A stretch of DNA of 23,399 nucleotides from Candidatus Levyibacteriota bacterium. Lineage in GTDB: Bacteria > Patescibacteriota > Microgenomatia > Levybacterales > UBA12049. Location of the stretch: positions 1 to 23,399 of the forward strand of contig JAHFKE010000011.1 of assembly GCA_023245515.1 (NCBI GenBank). Direction: 5' to 3'. Shown piece by piece: positions 7,066 through 12,914 of this stretch. The notes beneath the pieces were generated by a model. It was not told the origin of the DNA and made no database searches. It saw only the letters and a program-made list of their open reading frames with translations. Both the position numbers and the translations under genes were made by a program. Position 1 is the first letter of the stretch, and each line of letters opens with the position of its first letter.

Positions 7066-7094
7066 ATTGTATCTTATAAGACAGTTTTTGTCAA
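7066..7094 (-). promoter_or_regulatory. Consensus promoter of the Rpf-like gene
   Basis: Minus strand TTGACA (7089-7094), 17-nt spacer, TACAAT (7066-7071). Confidence 0.8.
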
Positions 7095-7195
7095 GTTTAT
7101 TGATCTATTAATTTACTCACCTAGCCTCAAAATTAACTCCCTCTGGGGCGGCAGAACCGAAATAAAAAGCGCAGTAAATCACTAAAATTTTCTTC

Positions 7196-7224
7196 TTCAA
7201 ATCATACCTTAATCGTGGTAAAAT
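7196..7224 (+). promoter_or_regulatory. Probable promoter of tRNA-Phe
   Basis: TTCAAA (7196-7201), 17 nt, TAAAAT (7219-7224), with the tRNA beginning 19 nt later. The remainder of the 7095-7195 gap shows nothing I can assign. Confidence 0.45.
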
Positions 7225-7242
7225 GCATAGTAGGTAATTCAC

Positions 7243-7315
7243 GCCGCGGTAGCCTAGGTGGTCATGGCGCATGTCTGAAGAACATGATATATCAGTTCGA
7301 CTCTGATCCTCGGCA
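7243..7315 (+). tRNA. tRNA-Phe (anticodon GAA)
   Basis: A 73-nt cloverleaf with acceptor GCCGCGG/CCTCGGC (one C-T mismatch at pair 5-68), D arm GCC...GGC, anticodon arm CATGT-CTGAAGA-ACATG with GAA at 7277-7279, and T arm ATCAG-TTCGACT-CTGAT. The discriminator is A and CCA is not encoded. A strong terminator follows. Confidence 0.92.
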
Positions 7316-7320
7316 CTACG

Positions 7321-7356
7321 CAAGCTCAGTAGCAATACTGGGCTTGTTGTCTTTTT
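7321..7356 (+). terminator. Rho-independent terminator of tRNA-Phe
   Basis: CAAGCTCAGTA and TACTGGGCTTG (7321-7331/7336-7346) form an 11-bp stem with one T.G pair and a GCAA tetraloop, followed by TTGTCTTTTT. Confidence 0.85.
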
Positions 7357-7552
7357 AGAGCAATAAGCCCCCATTTATAACACACCACAACAGGTAATCC
7401 CTTGGCGTACTTCAAGTATTTCAGCAACAATCACCACCTGGCTTGAAAAGAATTGTAAAAACAATATTCCCTATAACTAAATATTATTTACTAAAATTAG
7501 TCATAAATTCTTATCCATATTTAGATTCAAAAAAACAAAATATATAAAACTG

Positions 7553-7581
7553 TTGAAAAATTATATAATGTATGGTATAGT
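7553..7581 (+). promoter_or_regulatory. Promoter of the GH19-like gene
   Basis: TTGAAA (7553-7558), 17 nt, TATAGT (7576-7581), then 7 nt to the ATG at 7589. The message is therefore probably leaderless. The AT-rich stretch 7357-7552 upstream holds no recognisable gene. Confidence 0.65.
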
Positions 7582-7588
7582 AATAAAC

Positions 7589-8410
7589 ATGAATTTAGAA
7601 AAAAGCGCCAGTCTACCCCGCAGAATCATTGATTTCGCACGAGAGAATTTAAATCCTAGAAGATCTCTTTTAGTAAGAAGGACAGTTCTTCCCTTTGCAG
7701 CCACCACCATCCTGGCAGCTAGCCTACCCGAGCAGGGCTCAGAAATTAATACAACAGCGCAAGCTACAGTCGCTGGACAGCAAATGAATCTGGAAGCGGT
7801 ACGGGTACTAGTTGCACACGAAGAAGCTGCTGCGGCAAACTCTGGACAATCCTCTCAATCCAATCAGGCACGAGCGCAAGAAGCAAGAGCTCAATTAGTA
7901 GAGAAGTTAACCGACCGGGCTTCTCAGAATTCTCCTACAGACAAAAATACAATAAGACAAAACGTTTCGCTTCTCTTAGGCGCACTAGACCAACAGGGAA
8001 TAAATACACCTCGCGTGGTTGCCTATACCATGGCTACCGTAGACCATGAAACTGATAGTACATTTACACCAATAAGAGAATATAACGGAGAACAACAGGC
8101 AGTGGCTAACGGCTATAAAGGCGGAAAAGCTTATTACGGCCGCGGATTCATACAGATTACCCATGACGAAAACTATCAACAGATAGGACAAGACATAGGT
8201 CAAGGCAATAAATTGGTCGAAAATCCTGACCTAGCACTTGATCCAGGCATAGCAGCTCAGGTTACTGCTGACTTCATGAAGAAGCGTGGGGTCGCTGACC
8301 TTGCAGAGAAAAGTGGGTTTCGCGCCGCAAGAGAACCTGTAAATGGCACAGACAAGGCAGACAAGATCGCCACAGAAGCAGACGTATACCTTGCAGTCAT
8401 CAATAGTTAA
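7589..8410 (+). CDS. GH19-like lysozyme/chitinase, exported
   Basis: A 273-aa protein from the ATG at 7589; an upstream in-frame start at 7553 falls on the -35 box and is rejected. A basic N-terminus is followed by a hydrophobic stretch (VLPFAATTILAASL) acting as signal peptide or anchor, then a helical Ala/Gln-rich region. The C-terminal domain has the GH19 pattern: MATVDHETDSTFTPIREYNG with the acid/base Glu after His and a second Glu in REYN, then YYGRGFIQITHDENYQQIG, the classical YGRGxxQxTxxxNY motif, and NPDLALDPGIAAQVTADFM. GH19 enzymes cleave beta-1,4 GlcNAc-containing glycans, in bacteria often as endolysins. It is convergent with mazG. A role in the cell's own wall turnover is inference from neighbours; a phage origin is possible but no phage genes adjoin. 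Confidence 0.82.
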   Translation: MNLEKSASLPRRIIDFARENLNPRRSLLVRRTVLPFAATTILAASLPEQGSEINTTAQATVAGQQMNLEAVRVLVAHEEAAAANSGQSSQSNQARAQEARAQLVEKLTDRASQNSPTDKNTIRQNVSLLLGALDQQGINTPRVVAYTMATVDHETDSTFTPIREYNGEQQAVANGYKGGKAYYGRGFIQITHDENYQQIGQDIGQGNKLVENPDLALDPGIAAQVTADFMKKRGVADLAEKSGFRAAREPVNGTDKADKIATEADVYLAVINS

Positions 8411-8435
8411 AGAATGACGAGGTGAACCTTTTCAT

Positions 8436-8765
8436 CTACTTCCAGGTCCGCTTTTTGTTCTTCTCCTCTTTATCACGAAATGCCTGTTCTAAATCTACGT
8501 CGTAATAATTACATATATCCAAAAGGTACATAAAAACATCAGCCGCTTCATCTGCAATCTCAAATTCCTCAGAAGCTTTATCCAGCTTAATCTTCTGCCT
8601 TTTCCTGGCAGCCTTAGCCATTTCTCCACACTCTTCGAGAAAAAGCATAAAGATATGAGAAATCTTCTCCTTCTGAAATCCTCGCTCCTTCACCATCTCT
8701 CGTATATAAACCTGATAGTCTTTGAGCGTGGGATTTTGTTTGAGGTGTAGCTTGCTAAGTGCCAT
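8436..8765 (-). CDS. MazG-like nucleotide pyrophosphohydrolase
   Basis: A 109-aa all-alpha NTP pyrophosphatase of the MazG/dCTPase superfamily, which removes pyrophosphate from (d)NTPs in the cytoplasm. The metal-binding pattern is visible: EECGEMAKAARKRQ (E44, E45, E48), then EIADEAADVFMYLLDIC (E73, D76), with the spacing of the family's ExxE...ExxD motif. The length fits single-domain members. It lies downstream of tRNA-Val on the same strand, separated by a GC-rich hairpin, and converges with the GH19-like gene. Confidence 0.85.
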   Translation of the reverse strand: MALSKLHLKQNPTLKDYQVYIREMVKERGFQKEKISHIFMLFLEECGEMAKAARKRQKIKLDKASEEFEIADEAADVFMYLLDICNYYDVDLEQAFRDKEEKNKKRTWK

Positions 8766-8811
8766 AGGCTAAAAATAAACTGGAGTACGACTTGCCATGA
8801 GAAGAGCGAAG

Positions 8812-8848
8812 CCGCGTTTGCCATCAGCCACGTTTGACGTGGACGCGG
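8812..8848 (-). other. GC-rich nested hairpin between tRNA-Val and mazG-like gene
   Basis: CCACGT-TTG-ACGTGG (8828-8842) sits inside outer arms CCGCGT (8812-8817) and ACGCGG (8843-8848). It directly abuts the 3' end of tRNA-Val. It has no T tract, so it may guide 3' processing rather than terminate. Confidence 0.45.
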
Positions 8849-8921
8849 TGGACGCTGAGGGACTTGAACCCCCGACATCTTCAGTGTAAATGAAGCGCTC
8901 TACCAGCTGAGCTAAGCGTCC
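8849..8921 (-). tRNA. tRNA-Val (anticodon TAC)
   Basis: A 73-nt cloverleaf on the minus strand: acceptor GGACGCT/AGCGTCC, D arm with AGCTGGTAGA, anticodon arm CTTCA-TTTACAC-TGAAG (TAC), T loop TTCAAGT. Discriminator A, CCA not encoded. Confidence 0.95.
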
Positions 8922-8955
8922 TGGTGCAGATATTATAACAAACTCTGCTTTTTTG

Positions 8956-9038
8956 TGCGGACGAGAGGACTTGAACCTCCAAACCCTTTCAGGCACAGCC
9001 ACCTCAAGGCTGCGCGTCTACCATTTCGCCACGTCCGC
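8956..9038 (-). tRNA. tRNA-Leu (anticodon GAG)
   Basis: An 83-nt class II tRNA on the minus strand: acceptor GCGGACG/CGTCCGC, anticodon arm CAGCC-TTGAGGT-GGCTG (GAG), a long variable arm, T loop TTCAAGT, discriminator A. CCA is not encoded. Confidence 0.95.
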
Positions 9039-9040
9039 AT

Positions 9041-9060
9041 GTTTTTGCTTTGCAAAAAAC
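9041..9060 (-). terminator. Hairpin GTTTTTTGC-AAA-GCAAAAAC
   Basis: This perfect 8-bp stem with a 3-nt loop lies between the end of the four-helix-bundle gene and tRNA-Leu(GAG), both on the minus strand. The T-rich arm could make it a weak terminator. It shares the GCAAAGC core with hairpins at 5394-5411 and 9482-9500. Confidence 0.4.
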
Positions 9061-9088
9061 TATGAACCAGAACCGAAAACTAAGAACT
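9061..9088. repeat. Period-7 degenerate repeat
   Basis: Heptads TATGAAC, CAGAACC, GAAAACT and AAGAACT lead into the stop codon of the four-helix-bundle gene. Confidence 0.4.
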
Positions 9089-9436
9089 TCTTAATGTTTT
9101 CGAAAATCCTATCAATTGTCTGCCTACATCTTGCCCCTCTTCTATCAAAATCTTCATGTCTGAAGCTGTAATATATCCATCATCTAAGGCTAAATCAAAG
9201 CCTGCTACAACCTCCTCAAGCGAAGTTAATGCCTGATTAAGAAAATGAGCCTTGTCTTTGTCAGATACCCGGTTAGATCCTTCAGCAATATTCAGGCAAA
9301 TAGAAGTTGTTGCTCTATCTATCTGGTCTTTAAGATCATAATCTGATCTTGGTATCTTAGTTAATAATTTTTTAACGAACTTCCTAAATTCTTTTGCTTT
9401 TATATAAACAGGAAAATTTCTAAATCTAAATAACAT
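9080..9436 (-). CDS. Four-helix-bundle protein (S23 / 23S rRNA intervening-sequence family)
   Basis: A 118-aa protein of the S23/IVP family. Diagnostic features are YIKAKEFRKFVKKLLTKIPRSDYDLKDQIDRATTSICLNIAEGSNR with the family motif QxxRAxxSIxxNIAEG, then a helix FLNQALTSLEEVVAGFDLA and a C-terminal helix. Members are often encoded inside 23S rRNA insertions, but free-standing copies are common; the molecular role is not known. Here it lies between two tRNA-Leu genes on the same strand, bounded by period-7 repeats and by GCAAAGC-core hairpins on both sides. This suggests an inserted cassette. The ATG at 9436 has no clear Shine-Dalgarno. Confidence 0.88.
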   Translation of the reverse strand: MLFRFRNFPVYIKAKEFRKFVKKLLTKIPRSDYDLKDQIDRATTSICLNIAEGSNRVSDKDKAHFLNQALTSLEEVVAGFDLALDDGYITASDMKILIEEGQDVGRQLIGFSKTLRSS

Positions 9437-9443
9437 TTCCTTA

Positions 9444-9485
9444 CTAGTCTAAGTCCTATGTTCTCTGTTTTAAGTTCTAAGTTTC
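9444..9485. repeat. Six degenerate heptads
   Basis: CTAGTCT, AAGTCCT, ATGTTCT, CTGTTTT, AAGTTCT and AAGTTTC run without a gap upstream of the four-helix-bundle gene, the consensus being near AAGTTCT. Confidence 0.55.
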
Positions 9486-9500
9486 CAGCAAAGCTGGAAA
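9482..9500. other. Perfect hairpin TTTCCAGC-AAA-GCTGGAAA
   Basis: An 8-bp perfect stem with AAA loop just 3' of tRNA-Leu(CAG) on the minus strand. No T tract follows on either strand. Same GCAAAGC core as the hairpin at 9041-9060. Confidence 0.55.
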
Positions 9501-9503
9501 TTG

Positions 9504-9586
9504 TGCCCAAGAGAGGAGTCGAACCTCCACACCCTTGCGGGCACTGGCACCTGAAGCCAGCGCGTCTGCCATTCCGCCACTTGGGC
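9504..9586 (-). tRNA. tRNA-Leu (anticodon CAG)
   Basis: An 83-nt class II tRNA on the minus strand: acceptor GCCCAAG/CTTGGGC, anticodon arm CTGGC-TTCAGGT-GCCAG (CAG), variable arm TGCCCGCAAGGGT, T loop TTCGACT, discriminator A, no encoded CCA. Confidence 0.95.
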
Positions 9587-9626
9587 ATCAATGCTATAAC
9601 AGCCATTCTACCAAAACCTAGCTAAC

Positions 9627-9658
9627 TTGACAACGCTTGCTAATTCTGCGACTATAAG
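9627..9658 (+). promoter_or_regulatory. Promoter of the 9666 gene
   Basis: TTGACA (9627-9632) and TATAAG (9653-9658), 20-nt spacing (longer than ideal), 7 nt before the ATG at 9666. The TTG of the -35 is in frame with the gene but should not be taken as its start. Confidence 0.5.
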
Positions 9659-9665
9659 TATACGC

Positions 9666-10229
9666 ATGAGGAAGTTAATTCTAATCACGACTTTCTTTAT
9701 TTCAGCCCCTATATCACTACTTTTTATACTGATGGTTCTGTTAGTTCTGTATCCCCGCCATTATTCTAACAATTCCTCAAACAAAACAGTAGTATACGCA
9801 GCCTTGCCTGCCACTCAGAACATTCTCACAGGAGATGTCACAGAAAGCGACGGCAGAGTAGAGAAAATACGACAGTTTTTTGCAAAATATAATTCCCCCC
9901 TGGAGCCTTATGCCCAGGATGTACTCGATGCAGCAGAGCAATACGGTCTCGATTATCGCCTGATTCCGGCTATAGCCATGCAAGAATCCGGTCTTTGTAA
10001 AGTAACCCCTATAGATTCATACAACTGTTGGGGATTTGGCATATATGGCAAGACTGTAACCAGGTTCTCCGACTACAAGGAAGGTATCTACACAGTCACC
10101 AAAGCCCTTGCGACCAGATATAAAGGTAAAGGCCTTGTCACTCCTGAGGAGATTATGACCATGTATACCCCTTCCAGCAACGGCAGTTGGGCATTTAGCG
10201 TCAGGCACTTCATGGAGAAGCTCCAATAG
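9666..10229 (+). CDS. Membrane-anchored SLT/glucosaminidase-like wall hydrolase
   Basis: A 187-aa protein starting MRKLILIT. One N-terminal transmembrane segment (~3-29) is followed by a short spacer and a lysozyme-like domain. The line KYNSPLEPYAQDVLDAAEQYGLDYRLIPAIAMQESG contains the presumed catalytic Glu (MQESG), then YNCWGFGIYGKTVTRFSDYKEGI, typical of SLT/glucosaminidase-like domains in CPR genomes. It would cut peptidoglycan glycan strands at the outer membrane face. The paralogue at 10391 shares the same line-up. The start is chosen because it follows the -10 box by 7 nt. The exact bond cleaved cannot be read from sequence. Confidence 0.78.
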   Translation: MRKLILITTFFISAPISLLFILMVLLVLYPRHYSNNSSNKTVVYAALPATQNILTGDVTESDGRVEKIRQFFAKYNSPLEPYAQDVLDAAEQYGLDYRLIPAIAMQESGLCKVTPIDSYNCWGFGIYGKTVTRFSDYKEGIYTVTKALATRYKGKGLVTPEEIMTMYTPSSNGSWAFSVRHFMEKLQ

Positions 10230-10309
10230 CCTCAAATCTCCGTACAATAACGAATTAATCCATGCCTATTTGTGCCTGAGTGCATTTTCGTATTTTCTTC
10301 AAATACCTC

Positions 10310-10338
10310 TTGACAGCCCCATAGTTATATGTTATAAT
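10310..10338 (+). promoter_or_regulatory. Perfect consensus promoter of the 10391 gene
   Basis: TTGACA (10310-10315), 17 nt, TATAAT (10333-10338). Transcription should start near 10345, giving a 5' UTR of about 46 nt. Confidence 0.88.
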
Positions 10339-10347
10339 CTCAACTAG

Positions 10348-10390
10348 ATCCTAAGGCATGTGCCCAAAACACTTGCGTTAGGATTTTTTT
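10348..10390 (+). promoter_or_regulatory. 5' UTR hairpin hiding the Shine-Dalgarno, with T7 tract
   Basis: ATCCTAA (10348-10354) pairs with TTAGGAT (10378-10384), then GCA.GTG (10356-10362) with CAC.TGC (10370-10376) around one T-T mismatch, loop CCCAAAA. The 3' arm contains AGGA (10380-10383), ideally spaced 7 nt from the ATG at 10391, so folding masks the ribosome site. The stem is followed by T7 and could also terminate transcription. A 7-codon reading frame ATG...TAG (10358-10381) lies within it. Confidence 0.65.
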
Positions 10391-10966
10391 ATGAAAAGAA
10401 AATACTTTCTTTTCCTCGCAGCCTTATTGATAATAGCTGCATCTAACCCAAAGCAGATACATGCTTCCTCTGAAAAAACTTCCAGATCTTCGGCGACACT
10501 CGCCAGACAAGCTTCACCACCTTCCGAGGTGGCAGAGATAGATAATCGCGCCAAAATTCTGGAAGAATATCTTAAGAAGTACGATTCGCCTCTAGCTCCG
10601 TACGCACAGATCTTTATTGATCAGGCTGACAAATATGACCTCGATTGGAAGCTGGTACCTGCTATTGCAGGGGTAGAGTCATATTTTGGCCACATGATAC
10701 CTCCTTACTCCTATAACGGGTGGGGATTTGGTGTCTACGGTAACAATGTCCTCAGGTTTGCCTCATGGGAAGATGGAATTATGACGCTCAATAAGTCTTT
10801 GCGCGAGAGATATATGACCGAACGCGGGGCTACCAACATTTATGAGATAGGCTCTACCTATGCCGCAGACAGGAGCTGGGCTAATAAAGTACAGCATTTT
10901 ATAAGTGAAATTGAGCAAGTAGAACAGGGATTCAGTAGTAACAATACTCTTTCCATTTCTATCTAA
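10391..10966 (+). CDS. Exported SLT/glucosaminidase-like wall hydrolase (paralogue)
   Basis: A 191-aa protein with signal peptide (1-~25, ending IHASS). Its lysozyme-like domain parallels the 9666 product: KYDSPLAPYAQIFIDQADKYDLDWKLVPAIAGVESYFG with the presumed catalytic Glu in GVESY, then YSYNGWGFGVYGNNVLRFASWEDGIMTLNKSL. The Cys residues of the paralogue are missing here. The two genes are tandem but have separate promoters, so they are regulated independently. This copy has a perfect promoter and a good Shine-Dalgarno that is sequestered by a 5' UTR hairpin, pointing to conditional expression (inference). Confidence 0.8.
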   Translation: MKRKYFLFLAALLIIAASNPKQIHASSEKTSRSSATLARQASPPSEVAEIDNRAKILEEYLKKYDSPLAPYAQIFIDQADKYDLDWKLVPAIAGVESYFGHMIPPYSYNGWGFGVYGNNVLRFASWEDGIMTLNKSLRERYMTERGATNIYEIGSTYAADRSWANKVQHFISEIEQVEQGFSSNNTLSISI

Positions 10967-10972
10967 ATCGAG

Positions 10973-10978
10973 TATAAT
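10973..10978 (+). promoter_or_regulatory. -10 box of tRNA-Leu(TAG)
   Basis: TATAAT, 29 nt before the tRNA, with a weak TTTCCA at 17-nt spacing (10950-10955). Confidence 0.5.
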
Positions 10979-11007
10979 GATCCTCAAGTAGGCGGTAGGA
11001 GAATTAT

Positions 11008-11090
11008 GCGGGCGTGGCGAAATGGTAGACGCGCTTGGTTTAGGACCATGTGGCCGTAAGGCTATGGGGGTTCAAGTCCCTTCGCCCGCA
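11008..11090 (+). tRNA. tRNA-Leu (anticodon TAG)
   Basis: An 83-nt class II tRNA: acceptor GCGGGCG/CGCCCGC, anticodon loop TTTAGGA (TAG) on a stem with one T-T mismatch, variable arm TGGCCGTAAGGCTA, T loop TTCAAGT, discriminator A. CCA is not encoded. It is the third leucine tRNA in 2.2 kb. Confidence 0.94.
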
Positions 11091-11151
11091 CTAACATTTG
11101 CTTACCTTAGCTTGCTTCTCATCACTAAGAAGCGCGAAAACAAATTAACCT

Positions 11152-11994
11152 ATGAAATCACTCATTCATAAAGAGGAAGACGGCACAATCAAGCTGACCA
11201 TCACCTTGCCTTTTACGACAGTAAAGACAGCTCGTGATCAGGTATTGGAATCCATGGCGAAGGAAATCAATCTTCCTGGATTTAGAAAAGGGAAGGCTCC
11301 TGCAAGCATTGCTGAAAGTAATTTTAATCCTCAGGCAATCCGAGAAAACGTCCTTAAAAAGATCCTTCCCGATGCATACATGAATGCACTTACAGAGCAC
11401 AGTCTTAAGCCCATTGTGAGCCCCAAGATACAGCTTGAAGAGGCAGAGGAAGATAAAGACTGGGTATTTCACGCTCTGACCTGTGAGCTGCCAACTGTTG
11501 ACCTAGGAGACTATAAGAAAAATGTCAAAGCAGTTAATGTACAAAGTAAAATTGCAGTTTCGGGTAAGCCTGTAGGAGAAGACGAGCAGAAAAAGCCTAC
11601 AATGGATCAAATGGTCAAGGCCGTACTGGAAGGAACTAAGGCGACCGTACCTCATATCTTGATAGAACAAGAGACAGACCGACTCCTTTCACAACTCCTT
11701 GAAGACGTAAAAAAGCTGGGCCTTAGCCTCGATCAATACCTTGGATCGACAAAAAGATCACCCGAAGACCTCCGCAACGAATATGCTAAGAGAGCAGAGG
11801 AGGACATAAAGCTTGAGTTTGTCTTACAAAAGATCGCTGAGACGGAAAAGGTCACTGTTGACCCCAAGGAAGTTGATGAAGCTATAGCAAAAGCAAAAGA
11901 TCCGAAAGAGAAAGAGAACCTTGAGACTAACCGCTATCTGCTGACAAGTATCCTCAGACAGCAGAAAACGCTTGATTTACTCACGAATTTGTGA
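11152..11994 (+). CDS. tig: Trigger-factor-like chaperone lacking the PPIase domain
   Basis: A 280-aa protein (full-length trigger factor is about 430). Residues 1-~120 form the ribosome-binding domain with the signature GFRKGKAP (43-50), which docks at ribosomal protein L23. The FKBP-type PPIase domain expected next is absent. Residues ~155-280 match the C-terminal substrate-cradle helices (VPHILIEQETDRLLSQLLEDVKKLG... ...LEFVLQKIAETEKVTVD). Trigger factor binds nascent chains at the exit tunnel. Loss of PPIase is tolerated in known mutants, so this is probably a functional reduced chaperone. A DUF5660-like gene follows 15 nt later, likely co-transcribed. The hairpin GCTTCT/AGAAGC lies in the gap after tRNA-Leu. 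Confidence 0.85.
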   Translation: MKSLIHKEEDGTIKLTITLPFTTVKTARDQVLESMAKEINLPGFRKGKAPASIAESNFNPQAIRENVLKKILPDAYMNALTEHSLKPIVSPKIQLEEAEEDKDWVFHALTCELPTVDLGDYKKNVKAVNVQSKIAVSGKPVGEDEQKKPTMDQMVKAVLEGTKATVPHILIEQETDRLLSQLLEDVKKLGLSLDQYLGSTKRSPEDLRNEYAKRAEEDIKLEFVLQKIAETEKVTVDPKEVDEAIAKAKDPKEKENLETNRYLLTSILRQQKTLDLLTNL

Positions 11995-12009
11995 TAAGGT
12001 TAGGCCTAT

Positions 12010-12708
12010 ATGATTGACCAAAGGGCACAGAAGCAAGCAAAGAAGACTGCTACTAGACCCATCAAGGCCCTCGGAACCTTTACCGACGAGATAGGTAAGG
12101 TAGGCTCAGAAACACGCAAGGCCCTGATGGACAGAAAGTGGGTTGACGATACATTTCAACAACTCATGTCTCTCGGTTTTGGCTCAGATTCCCCGTTAGC
12201 ATCCCCACCTGAAGGAGAAGGAGGCAAGCCGGAAGGAGACCCGACAAAAGGCCTCGTTGAGGTATTTAATGCCGCCAAATTGAGACCAAATGAGATCGTG
12301 GAGAGAAAGGTAGGTGCCCAAAAATTAAAAGAGAAAGGCGGCAACAGGTCAGGCGCAGAAGCCGGAATAGATTATGACATCAAAAATAGCGGGGAAAGAA
12401 ATCTTAACCAACTCAAGCAAGAAAAAAGACAGACTATAGAGCAGATACAAGGAGAGCTAAAACAGATAGTCAACACCGCGAGTAATGAGGTGAAGAGGAA
12501 GTATGCCCCCCATACGCTTTCCTATACGCCTAGAAACGCAGGCAGATATCACGAGGGACTGTACAAAAGCATGGTTAGGGCTGCAAGCGAATCGAAGAAG
12601 ACAGGAGACTCAGCCACATGGCTCAATGTAGCAAAAAAGAAAGGCGCCGGCTTCAAAGCCAATGTTAACCTGAGTGACGAAAAAACACAGAAGACTTCAG
12701 CAGGATAA
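12010..12708 (+). CDS. DUF5660-like protein of CPR bacteria
   Basis: A 232-aa basic cytoplasmic protein without membrane segments. The C-terminal ~60 residues (GRYHEGLYKSMVRAA...DSATWLNVAKKKGAGFKANV...LSDEKTQKTSAG) resemble, from memory, the DUF5660 family seen mainly in Microgenomates; the family has no known function. The centre is a Lys/Glu/Gln-rich probable coiled coil (NLNQLKQEKRQTIEQIQGEL), and residues ~60-80 are Pro/Gly-rich and flexible. It follows the trigger-factor gene after 15 nt. An association with ribosome or chaperone function is only suggested by position. Confidence 0.6.
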   Translation: MIDQRAQKQAKKTATRPIKALGTFTDEIGKVGSETRKALMDRKWVDDTFQQLMSLGFGSDSPLASPPEGEGGKPEGDPTKGLVEVFNAAKLRPNEIVERKVGAQKLKEKGGNRSGAEAGIDYDIKNSGERNLNQLKQEKRQTIEQIQGELKQIVNTASNEVKRKYAPHTLSYTPRNAGRYHEGLYKSMVRAASESKKTGDSATWLNVAKKKGAGFKANVNLSDEKTQKTSAG

Positions 12709-12727
12709 TCCGATAGGTTTTTACCTC

Positions 12728-12756
12728 TTTACAATCAACCACAAATAGCATATTCT
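12728..12756 (+). promoter_or_regulatory. Promoter of leader region A
   Basis: TTTACA (12728-12733), 17 nt, TATTCT (12751-12756), placed 12 nt before a short reading frame. Confidence 0.55.
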
Positions 12757-12768
12757 AGTCATATAAAT

Positions 12769-12819
12769 ATGACACGCCAAACAACTTGCATGATTAAGAA
12801 TCTCTCTTTTACCCCCTAA
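12769..12819 (+). CDS. Putative leader peptide (16 codons) of attenuator-like region A
   Basis: The short frame MTRQTTCMIKNLSFTP ends in TAA inside the loop of a CCC/GGG hairpin, exactly as the FTP codons of the aromatic leader peptide (21707) run into its first hairpin. No run of one amino acid is seen, so any control codons are unclear (Cys, Met, Leu and Phe occur). Translation is not proven. Confidence 0.4.
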   Translation: MTRQTTCMIKNLSFTP

Positions 12820-12874
12820 GGGCGGAGAAGGTTTGTTATAAAACTTATACCCGCCAAAGATAGGCGGGTTTTTT
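12811..12874 (+). terminator. Attenuator-like hairpins and rho-independent terminator A
   Basis: Segment 1 ACCCCC (12811-12816) faces segment 2 GGGCGG (12820-12825). Segment 2 can instead pair its GGCGG with CCGCC (12851-12855) of segment 3. Segments 3 and 4, ACCCGCC (12849-12855) and GGCGGGT (12863-12869), make a 7-bp terminator stem with loop AAAGATA and T6 (12869-12874). Whether it regulates the 13027 gene or simply ends a short RNA is open. Confidence 0.65.
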
Positions 12875-12914
12875 GTATACATCGATTATTAAGTTAAATT
12901 AAAAATAGTATACA

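Noticed and set aside
7117..7374. Minus-strand reading frame across tRNA-Phe
   Set aside because: It runs through the antisense of a well-formed tRNA and its terminator and encodes nothing recognisable.
7589..8410. Prophage remnant around the GH19-like enzyme
   Set aside because: No holin, capsid, tail, integrase or attachment-site signals nearby; neighbours are chromosomal wall genes and tRNAs.
9627..9665. TTG start adding 13 residues to the wall hydrolase
   Set aside because: The TTG is the first half of the TTGACA -35 box; the ATG at 9666 follows the -10 and begins the transmembrane segment.
12156..12344. Minus-strand frame within the DUF5660-like gene
   Set aside because: Pro/Ser-rich shadow of the Gly/Glu-rich linker in the sense frame; no promoter.
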